From Dokdonella_A sp046347015 (GTDB lineage: Bacteria; Pseudomonadota; Gammaproteobacteria; Xanthomonadales; Rhodanobacteraceae), in contig JAXMHA010000002.1 of assembly GCA_046347015.1 (NCBI GenBank), positions 62,001 to 126,000 of the forward strand: DNA of 64,000 nucleotides. The letters are read 5' to 3'. The position numbers and the translations under genes are program-made. Under the pieces are notes generated by a model. The model was not told where the DNA came from, made no database searches, and was given only the letters and a program-made list of their open reading frames with translations. Positions 1-6,548 of this stretch are shown piece by piece. The stretch's first letter is position 1, and each line of letters starts with the position of its first letter.

Positions 1-29
1 CCCTGCTTCCGGAAGAAGGGTCACCCGCC

Positions 30-788
30 ATGAAGAACCCCCTGTCGCTCCTTTCCGCCGCGGTGCTGATCGTGCTCGCGGGCTCCAACGCCGACGCCGC
101 GCCTTCGGTCACCCGGGAATCATCCCCGGCCAGCGCACCGCCGCCGCGGCCGGCGTCGCAGTACCGTGCCGTACTCGCCGGATCAACGGTGCTGTACGAC
201 CAGACTTCGGGCATGCCGGGAGCCGTGGTGCCGGTCGACAATTTCACGGCGTTCTATGCCAACTACTCATCCCAAGGCGCCGATGACTTCATCGTGCCGA
301 CCGGCGAAGCCTGGGCGATCGACGGTTTCGTGATTCCCTTTGGCCAGCCCGGGAATGCGTCCGGGGTGCCGGCCGCGGCCGACGTGCTGGTGCTCGCCGA
401 CGACGGCAGCGGCCATCCGACCGGCGCCGTGGTGTGCGACCGTACCGGCACGCCGGGAACCGCTGCCGGCGGGAACTTCACGCTGACGTTGGCCATTCCT
501 TGCGAGCTTACCGAAGGCTCATACTGGCTCGAGCTGGCGTTCGCCAACGTCACGTTCGGCACCGTCAGCGGCTGGGCCGTGCGGGCGCCAATTGCGGGCC
601 AGGCGGCGCAGTGGCAGAACCCGGGCGGCACGTACGGCACGCCGTGCGACACGTGGGAAGACTTCGCGACATGCTTCGTCTCCGCGCCGTCGAGCCAGAT
701 CGGCGGTGACTACGCGTTCCAGATCCTCGGCGCGGTGATCAGCCGGCCCGACGAAATCTTCTTCGGCGGATTCGATCCGGCGATGTGA
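30..788 (+). CDS. Secreted protein of unknown function with C-terminal FFGGFD tag
   Basis: 252 aa. Residues 1-23 form a Sec signal peptide: a Lys at position 2, a hydrophobic core (LLSAAVLIVLAG) and an NADA-A cleavage site. The mature part is rich in Gly, Ala, Thr and aromatic residues, which suggests a beta-rich extracytoplasmic protein. It has four Cys, in VVCDRT, AIPCEL, TPCDTW and ATCFV, which could form two disulfides. I recognise no catalytic motif or named domain. The last residues read DEIFFGGFDPAM; a similar ending (ALFADGFDGT) is found on the delta-60 protein at 54.3-55.7 kb, so this may be a lineage-specific C-terminal signal. A GAAGAAGGG stretch lies upstream of the ATG. A 36-bp perfect palindrome about 100 bp downstream may end the transcript. 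Coding is certain; function is unknown. Confidence 0.8.
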   Translation: MKNPLSLLSAAVLIVLAGSNADAAPSVTRESSPASAPPPRPASQYRAVLAGSTVLYDQTSGMPGAVVPVDNFTAFYANYSSQGADDFIVPTGEAWAIDGFVIPFGQPGNASGVPAAADVLVLADDGSGHPTGAVVCDRTGTPGTAAGGNFTLTLAIPCELTEGSYWLELAFANVTFGTVSGWAVRAPIAGQAAQWQNPGGTYGTPCDTWEDFATCFVSAPSSQIGGDYAFQILGAVISRPDEIFFGGFDPAM

Positions 789-884
789 GTCGGTCCGCAC
801 GCCACCGCACGGATGCGGCGGCCCGTGGAACCCGGCGCCATCCGGAATGTGCGGCGCTGCCTGCGCAGTGACGCAAGCCGGAAC

Positions 885-920
885 GCGCCGGGCCGGCGAT
901 CGCGATCGCCGGCCCGGCGC
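885..920. repeat. Perfect 36-bp palindrome between the secreted-protein gene and rnt
   Basis: Bases 885-902 are the exact reverse complement of 903-920 (18-bp arms, no spacer, centre CGATCG/CGATCG). The arms are almost entirely G+C. It lies 97 bp after the stop of the secreted-protein gene and 53 bp before rnt. No T-run follows, so it is a terminator-like or recombination/protein-binding palindrome rather than a textbook terminator. Copy number elsewhere is unknown. Confidence 0.6.
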
Positions 921-973
921 AACCAATCGCCGCCACGAGCCCACGCGCCGCGGCAGCTTGCTATCCTCGCCGG

Positions 974-1618
974 ATGCTGCCCGTTCCCGCGGCCACGATG
1001 GCCGAACGCTTCCGCGGTTTCCTGCCGGTCGTCGTCGACGTCGAGACCGGCGGCTTCGACAGCGAACGCGATGCGTTGCTCGAAATCGCCGCGATCGTCA
1101 TCGCGATGGATGGCGAGGGCGTGCTGCGCCCGGAACCGGCGGTATCCACGCACGTGACGCCGTTCCCCGGCGCCAACATCGATCCCCGCTCGCTGGAAAT
1201 CACCGGTATCGACGTCGACCACCCGTTCCGCGCCGCGCTCGACGAGCGCGCGGCTCTGGAGAAGGTCTTCGACCCGGTGCGTGCAGCAGTGCGCGCGGCA
1301 GGTTGCCAACGCGCGATCCTGGTCGGTCACAACGCGGCGTTCGACCTCGGGTTTCTCAATGCCGCGATTCGCCGCACCGGCCACAAGCGCAGCCCGTTCC
1401 ACCCGTTCAGCTGCTTCGACACGGTGACACTCGGCGGCCTCGCCTGCGGGCAGACGGTGCTGAGCCGTGCCGTGGAGGCGAGTGGACGGCGCTGGAACGC
1501 GAACGAGGCGCATGCGGCGGTATACGACGCCGAACGCACCGCGGAACTTTTCTGCGACATCGTCAACCGCTGGCGCGAAATGGACCTGTACTGGCGCGCC
1601 AACGCGATCGGCCCTTGA
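974..1618 (+). CDS. rnt: Ribonuclease T
   Basis: 214 aa, like the E. coli enzyme (215 aa). RNase T is a 3'-5' exoribonuclease of the DEDDh family that trims tRNA, 5S and 23S rRNA 3' ends and turns over the tRNA CCA end. All catalytic motifs are visible: Exo I VVDVETGGF (about residues 20-28), Exo II GHNAAFD (about 118-124), and Exo III with HAAVYDAERTA holding the general-base His and last Asp (about 177-187). The block RFRGFLPVV and the ending FCDIVNRW are characteristic of the family. A second Met (MAERFRG, residue 9) is an equally plausible start. It is followed 60 bp later by an FmdB-like gene. Confidence 0.95.
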   Translation: MLPVPAATMAERFRGFLPVVVDVETGGFDSERDALLEIAAIVIAMDGEGVLRPEPAVSTHVTPFPGANIDPRSLEITGIDVDHPFRAALDERAALEKVFDPVRAAVRAAGCQRAILVGHNAAFDLGFLNAAIRRTGHKRSPFHPFSCFDTVTLGGLACGQTVLSRAVEASGRRWNANEAHAAVYDAERTAELFCDIVNRWREMDLYWRANAIGP

Positions 1619-1678
1619 CGCCGGCCGCCGCCGCTTCCGGCACTTGCATGGCGGGACGGCTCGCGCCATCGTGCGTGC

Positions 1679-1972
1679 ATGCCAATCTACGTCTACAGGG
1701 CAGCCGCCGAAGATTCCGGATGCGCAACCTGCCGCGACGGTTTCGAAGTGCTGCAACGCCTGTCCGATGCGCCACCCGCTGCATGCCCTGAATGCGGCGC
1801 GGCAGTGGCGCGTGTCCAGAGCGCGGCGCAGGTCGTATCCGGCGGCGCGCACCGCCTGCGCGAGGGCCATCTCGCGAAGCATGGTTTCACTCAATACCGG
1901 AAGGTCGGCCAGGGCCAGTACGAGAAGACCGTCGGCACCGGGCCCGCGACGCTGTCGGCCGACAAGGACTGA
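1679..1972 (+). CDS. FmdB-family zinc-ribbon protein
   Basis: 97 aa. It begins MPIYVYR, the signature start of FmdB/CxxC_CxxC_SSSS-type regulatory zinc ribbons. Two Cys pairs follow (CATC at about 15-18 and CPEC at about 36-39) around FEVLQRLSDAP, and should bind one zinc ion. The part after residue 50 is hydrophilic and lacks the Ser/Gly tail usual in the family. The first pair is displaced by an insertion (AAAEDSG) compared with the usual YxCxxC spacing. FmdB proteins were named from an amide-inducible regulator, but their molecular role is poorly established, so only the fold is claimed. It sits 55 bp upstream of the next gene and may be co-transcribed with it. Confidence 0.8.
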   Translation: MPIYVYRAAAEDSGCATCRDGFEVLQRLSDAPPAACPECGAAVARVQSAAQVVSGGAHRLREGHLAKHGFTQYRKVGQGQYEKTVGTGPATLSADKD

Positions 1973-2027
1973 ACTTGCGGCAATTCCGGGCGGTCGAGGA
2001 TTCCGGCTGCCCTCCAGGGACAATCCC

Positions 2028-2681
2028 ATGCATTTCGATCGCACCTGCCATCCCGACGCCCCGCACGCGAAGCTCCACGTTCCCGACTGGTTCGTGTCGA
2101 GCCTGATGCTGGACCGCGCGCTCGACGCGATCTTGCGCCGCGTCAGGAAACTCGACCGCAGCCATGACGTGCCTTACCTCGCCGGCTACAGCCAGGACGG
2201 CAGGACGATCTACATCGATCGCCACCTGCCGAAGGGTTTCGCCTGGCGCGGCCGCACGATCGAAGTGGACCGCTTCCTGATCATGCACGAGGAGGTCGAG
2301 AAGACGCTGATCGACCAGCTCGGCCTGCACTACCTGCACGCGCACCAGATCGCGACGCGGGCCGAGGAGGCCGCGGTGCGCGCCGAACGCATCCCGTGGC
2401 GCGCGTACGACCGTTTCATGCAGAAGCACGTCAAGAGCGTCGGTGACGAACGCCTGAAGAAGGTTCCGGCGGACCTCGACCTCAAGCCTTACCGTGACTA
2501 CCATGACTGGGACCTGATGAAACGGATGCAGGCCGCCATCGACGCGGGCCGGTTGCCGCGTGCTTCGCAGGCGCTGCGCGCCGAGTTGAAGAGCTACCGC
2601 GCCGCGTTCCGCGCCGAACGCCGCGACACCGCACGCCGGCAACGCAGCACGTCGCGCCGACGGCGCGCGCTCGTCCCCTGA
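2028..2681 (+). CDS. Conserved hypothetical protein (217 aa) with a HEEVE...HAHQ...E pattern
   Basis: 217 aa from the ATG at 2028 (MHFDRTCHPD); the open frame continues upstream without a family-like sequence. It is soluble, with no signal peptide or membrane segment. The middle (about residues 87-125) contains IMHEEVEKTL, YLHAHQIATRAEEAA and the basic patch QKHVKSVG. The spacing of His and Glu resembles a metal-binding helix pair, but it is not the classic HExxH, so a metallo-enzyme is only a possibility. The C-terminus is strongly basic (RRQRSTSRRRR), suggesting nucleic-acid contact or disorder. I do not recognise a named family. It could be co-transcribed with the FmdB-like gene, 55 bp upstream. 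Confidence 0.75.
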   Translation: MHFDRTCHPDAPHAKLHVPDWFVSSLMLDRALDAILRRVRKLDRSHDVPYLAGYSQDGRTIYIDRHLPKGFAWRGRTIEVDRFLIMHEEVEKTLIDQLGLHYLHAHQIATRAEEAAVRAERIPWRAYDRFMQKHVKSVGDERLKKVPADLDLKPYRDYHDWDLMKRMQAAIDAGRLPRASQALRAELKSYRAAFRAERRDTARRQRSTSRRRRALVP

Positions 2682-2803
2682 CCCTGCCGGTCCCGGAAGT
2701 CCTCCGCGCATTGCGCGGCCTCCTTGCAGCAAGGCTCCGCGCCGCGCGTGGCTCGATCGCAAGGCTTCCGCGCGACGCGCGGGTTACTTTCCCGGAAGTG
2801 CTT

Positions 2804-2848
2804 TCGCTCACTGCGTGAGCGAGCCACTCTTGTTCCGGCAAGAGTGGC
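2804..2848. terminator. Tandem double hairpin in a convergent intergenic region
   Basis: Two perfect hairpins lie back to back. The first has 8-bp arms 2804-2811/2815-2822 with a 3-nt loop. The second has 10-bp arms 2823-2832/2839-2848 with loop TTCCGG. They lie between the plus-strand gene ending at 2681 and the minus-strand gene ending at 2884, as expected of a bidirectional terminator, though neither is followed by a clear T-run. The sequence around them (CCCGGAAGTGCTTTCGCTC, CAAGAGTGGCC) looks like a dispersed Xanthomonadales intergenic repeat, judged from memory. Confidence 0.5.
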
Positions 2849-2883
2849 CAGAACCATTGGCGCCGGGCGCTTGGCCGCCGTGA

Positions 2884-3144
2884 CTAGGGGCCGCTGCGGC
2901 GCGTGCGCCAGCCGACCACCATGCCGTAGACGCTGACCGCAAGCCACGCGGCCTCCATCACGAACGCCGGCAGGTTGAACGCGCCGAACACCAGCGACAG
3001 CAGCACGCCGAGCGCGCCGAAGGCGTTCATCGCCTGATAAATCACTCCGTTGCCGTGCAGGCGCCGCGCCTGCAGCAGGAAGTACGCCAGCAGCACCAGC
3101 GCGACGCCGGCGAAGCCCGCCCACTCGTACCACGGCGCGCTCAT
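2884..3144 (-). CDS. CBU_0592-type small membrane protein
   Basis: 86 aa, starting MSAPWYEWAGFAG. It has three hydrophobic stretches (about residues 8-25, 38-58 and 60-78) and the conserved-looking YFLLQ and NLPAFVMEAAWLAVS that I associate with CBU_0592-type inner-membrane proteins. Function is unknown. Its ATG overlaps the rlmB stop (ATGA, 3141-3144), so it is almost certainly translationally coupled to rlmB. Longer upstream in-frame sequence is shadow of rlmB and was left out. Confidence 0.8.
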   Translation of the reverse strand: MSAPWYEWAGFAGVALVLLAYFLLQARRLHGNGVIYQAMNAFGALGVLLSLVFGAFNLPAFVMEAAWLAVSVYGMVVGWRTRRSGP

Positions 3145-3890
3145 CGGACGGCGGCACCGCGCTGGCGGCGCGCCTCGAACAGCGCGATGCCGGCAGTGAC
3201 CGATACGTTGAGGCTTTCGGCGCCGCCCGCCATCGGGATCGATGCGACGTGGTCGCAGTGCTCGCGCGTGAGCCGCCGCAACCCCTCGCCCTCTCCCCCG
3301 AGCACGATCGCCGTGGGTCCGGTCAGGTCGATCGCGTACAGCGGCCGCTGCGCCGTGGCGTCGAGCCCGGTCAGCCAGACACCCGCATCCTTCAGCGCGC
3401 GCAGCGAGCGCGCGAGGTTCGTCGCGACGACGACGGGAACCTGGTCCGCCGCGCCGGCCGCGGCGCGACGCACGGTCGGCGTCAGCGCGACCGCGCGGTC
3501 CTTCGGCACGACGACGGCGGTGACGCCGGCAGCGAGGGCGCTGCGCAGGCACGCGCCGAGGTTGTGCGGGTCGGTGACGCCGTCGAGGACGAGGAACAGC
3601 GCATCGCGGCCCGCCGCGGCAGCCCGTTCCGGCAGCGTCGAGTCCGGCAGCGGCGGCGGTGCCTCCCAGCGGGCGACCGCGCCCTGATGGCGCGCGCCGC
3701 CGGTCATCCGGTCGAGCGCGATACGCTCACGCGCATGCGGCGTGAGCCCAAGTTCGCGCGCGCGGTCGGCGATCCGTTTCAGGCGCGGGTTGTGGACACC
3801 GGACTCGAGGTACAACTCGAGCACGTGCACGGCATCGTGCTCGAGCGCCGCCTCGACCGCATGGATCCCGATCAGCAGTTCGCCGCGCAT
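3141..3890 (-). CDS. rlmB: 23S rRNA (guanosine-2251-2'-O)-methyltransferase RlmB
   Basis: 249 aa from MRGELLIGIHAVEAAL; an ATG 30 bp upstream (3920) is in frame, but the family normally begins just before the GIHAVEAAL block. RlmB methylates the ribose of G2251 in the 23S rRNA P loop with SAM. It is a SPOUT/TrmH-type enzyme: an N-terminal substrate-binding domain (residues 1-75), then the knotted domain with DPHNLGACLRSA (motif 1), VLGGEGEGLRRLT (motif 2) and PMAGGAESLNVSVTAGI (motif 3). Length agrees with E. coli (243 aa). It follows rnr by 97 bp, the same order as in many gammaproteobacteria, and its stop overlaps the next start. Confidence 0.95.
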   Translation of the reverse strand: MRGELLIGIHAVEAALEHDAVHVLELYLESGVHNPRLKRIADRARELGLTPHARERIALDRMTGGARHQGAVARWEAPPPLPDSTLPERAAAAGRDALFLVLDGVTDPHNLGACLRSALAAGVTAVVVPKDRAVALTPTVRRAAAGAADQVPVVVATNLARSLRALKDAGVWLTGLDATAQRPLYAIDLTGPTAIVLGGEGEGLRRLTREHCDHVASIPMAGGAESLNVSVTAGIALFEARRQRGAAVR

Positions 3891-3987
3891 CGCCCTTTGC
3901 CGTACGCCCCGGAATTCCATGAACCCGCGCCATGGTAGCCGATGGCGCGGAACGACGATCGTCCCGCGCTCCGACCGAAACCGTGGA

Positions 3988-6306
3988 TCAGGCCTTCGGC
4001 ACCAGCGCGAAGTCGATCTTGCGATCCTGCATGTCGGCGCGCAGCACGCGCACCCGCACCGGGTCGCCGAGGCGGAACGTCAAGCGCCTCCGCGCACCGG
4101 TCAACTGCCGGCGCACCGCGTCGAACTGGTAGTAGTCGTTCGGCAACTGCGTGATGTGGACGAGCCCGCTGATGCCGGTGGCCGTCAGTTCGACGAACAG
4201 GCCGAACGACGCGACGCCGGTGACGATGCCGTCGTACTCGTCGCCGACGTGCTTCTCCATCCACGCGCACTTGTAGCGTTCGTCGACGTCGCGCTCGGCT
4301 TCGTCGGCGCGGCGTTCGCACTGCGAGCAGTGGACGCACAGCCCCGCCATGTCGTTCGCGCTGTAACGGTAGCCCGACGGCGGACTCCCGGCCAGGGCGT
4401 AGCGGATCGCGCGGTGCACCAGCAGGTCCGGATAGCGGCGGATCGGCGACGTGAAGTGCGTGTAAGTATCGAGCCCGAGGCCGAAATGCCCGGGATCGCC
4501 GGGCTGGTACACGGCAAGGCTCTGCGCGCGCAGCACCACCGATTCGATCAGCGCCGCGTCGGGACGCAGGCGCACGCGCTCCAGCAACGCCGCGAAATCC
4601 GCGGGCCGCACCTTGTCGTGCGGCGGCAACTTGAGATGGAACTCGCGCAGGAACTCCAGCAAGTCCTCGTATTTCGACGCCGGCGGCGGCGCATGGACGC
4701 GATACGGCGCCGGGATGCGCTTGCGGTGGATGAACTTCGCGGCCTCGACGTTGGCCGCGATCATGCACTCCTCGATCAGCTTGTGCGCGTCGTTGCGGCC
4801 GCGTGGCGCGACCTGCACGACTTCGCCGTGCGCATCGAGCCGGAACTCGAACTCGGTGCTCTCGAAATCGATCGCGCCACGGCGGCGGCGCGCGGCCGCG
4901 AACAGGCGGTACAGGCGGTGCAGGTGGCGGATCGGCGCGAGCAGGTCGCCGAGCTCGGCGCACGCGTCCGGGTCGCCGGCCAGCGCGGCCGCGACCGTCG
5001 TGTAGGTCAGCCGTGCCCGTGAGCGCATGACCGCCGGATGGAATTTCGCGCGCATCACCTCGCCGTCGGCATCGACCTGCATGTCGCACGCCATGCACAG
5101 GCGCTCGACGCCCGGATTCAGCGAGCAGATGCCGTTCGACAGCGTCTCCGGCAGCATCGGCACGACGTAGCCCGGGAAGTACACCGACGTCGCGCGCCGG
5201 AACGCCTCGCCGTCGAGCGGCGTCCCCGGCACGACGTAGTGCGACACGTCGGCGATCGCGACGACCAGCCGGAAGCCGCCGGACGGGCGTGGCTCGGCGA
5301 ACACCGCGTCGTCGAAGTCCTTCGCGTCCTCGCCGTCGATCGTCACCAGCGGCAGGCCACGCAGGTCGATGCGCCCGGCGATTTCCGCCGGCGCGACGGC
5401 CGGTTCGACCCGCGCGGCATCGCGCAGCACCTCGTCCGGCCAGACGTGCGGCAGGTCATGGCTCGCGATCGTCATCTCGACGATCAGCGATGGCGTCAGG
5501 CGGTCGCCGAGCACGCCGACGACGCGGCCGATCGGCCCGCGCTGCGCACTCGGTGGCGCGGTGATTTCGGCGATCACGATCTGGCCGGAATGCGCGCCGT
5601 TCTGCTCGCCGGGCGGAATCAGCACGTTCTGGTGCAGGCGCCGGTCGTCGGGTTCCACCAGCGTCATGCCGCGTTCCTCGACGATGCGGCCGACGAGGCG
5701 CGTCGCACGGCGTTCGAGCACCTCGACGATCGCGCCCTGCCGGCGCCCGCGGCGGTCGATGCCGACCACGCTGCCGAGCACGCGGTCGCCATGCAGCACC
5801 TTGCGCATCTCGGCCGGCGACAGGTACAGGTCCTCGCCGCCGTCGTCGGGCCGCAGGAAGCCGTAACCCTCCGCGTTGGCGAGCACGCTTCCGGGAATCA
5901 GGTTGAGCCGCTCGGCGACGCCGAAGCCGCCGCGCCGGTTCTGCACGAGCTGGCCGTCGCGCTGCATCGCGGCGAGGCGCTTGGACAAGGCTTCGAGATC
6001 GCGCGGATCGTCGAGGCCGAGCGCCAACGCGACACGGTCGACCTTCATCAACGCGCCGTGGCGGGCCAGCAGCGCGAGGATGGCCTCCCGGCTCGGGATC
6101 GGCCGCGCATAGCGAGACGCTTCGCGCTCGGCGTGCGGGTCATGGACCGGCGGAGGCGACGCGCTGCGTGCGACCGGCTTCGCATCGTCCCGGCGGCGTC
6201 CGCCAGCCGGCCGCGGCGCGCCCGGCGCATCGGGAGCGCGTTTCCGCCCGACTCGGGCCGCGCGGCCGTCGCTGCGGCGGGCAGGGGGTTCCTTGCGTGG
6301 GGTCAT
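3988..6306 (-). CDS. rnr: Ribonuclease R
   Basis: 772 aa from MTPRKEPPARR; the open frame runs upstream, but this ATG begins the basic leader typical of the protein. RNase R is a processive 3'-5' hydrolytic exoribonuclease able to degrade structured RNA. Visible order: a basic, Pro/Arg-rich tail (1-65), a winged-helix segment (REAILALLARHGALMKVDRVA), cold-shock OB domains (DGQLVQNRRGGFGV, GYGFLRPD), the RNB catalytic domain with GEDAKDFDDAV (about 325) carrying the metal-binding Asp residues, and an S1 domain (about 690-770, GIVTGVASFGLFVEL). It stops right after S1 (DFALVPKA), so the long Lys-rich C-terminal tail of E. coli RNase R is missing. It is followed by rlmB. Confidence 0.95.
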   Translation of the reverse strand: MTPRKEPPARRSDGRAARVGRKRAPDAPGAPRPAGGRRRDDAKPVARSASPPPVHDPHAEREASRYARPIPSREAILALLARHGALMKVDRVALALGLDDPRDLEALSKRLAAMQRDGQLVQNRRGGFGVAERLNLIPGSVLANAEGYGFLRPDDGGEDLYLSPAEMRKVLHGDRVLGSVVGIDRRGRRQGAIVEVLERRATRLVGRIVEERGMTLVEPDDRRLHQNVLIPPGEQNGAHSGQIVIAEITAPPSAQRGPIGRVVGVLGDRLTPSLIVEMTIASHDLPHVWPDEVLRDAARVEPAVAPAEIAGRIDLRGLPLVTIDGEDAKDFDDAVFAEPRPSGGFRLVVAIADVSHYVVPGTPLDGEAFRRATSVYFPGYVVPMLPETLSNGICSLNPGVERLCMACDMQVDADGEVMRAKFHPAVMRSRARLTYTTVAAALAGDPDACAELGDLLAPIRHLHRLYRLFAAARRRRGAIDFESTEFEFRLDAHGEVVQVAPRGRNDAHKLIEECMIAANVEAAKFIHRKRIPAPYRVHAPPPASKYEDLLEFLREFHLKLPPHDKVRPADFAALLERVRLRPDAALIESVVLRAQSLAVYQPGDPGHFGLGLDTYTHFTSPIRRYPDLLVHRAIRYALAGSPPSGYRYSANDMAGLCVHCSQCERRADEAERDVDERYKCAWMEKHVGDEYDGIVTGVASFGLFVELTATGISGLVHITQLPNDYYQFDAVRRQLTGARRRLTFRLGDPVRVRVLRADMQDRKIDFALVPKA

Positions 6307-6548
6307 CGTGGCGTCCGGATCGGGAAGCGGCGTGGCGGATCCGCGCGCACGGCGTCGCCCGATCCGCCCGCAGGCGGCGCTGCGCCGCCGCGGTCGCGGC
6401 CAGCGTGAGGCTTCACCGGCGCAAACGCAAGCCACGGCGGTGCGCCGTCGTTGCACCGCGGCCCGCATCGGGCTGCCGTCGCACGTGCTGCGACGCCGCC
6501 GCGCTGCAATGACACCGCCGCGATCCGCGGTCAATCGGGGGGATTGCG

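Noticed and set aside
5038..6408. 456-codon plus-strand frame opposite rnr
   Set aside because: Antisense shadow; the minus strand encodes a complete RNase R.
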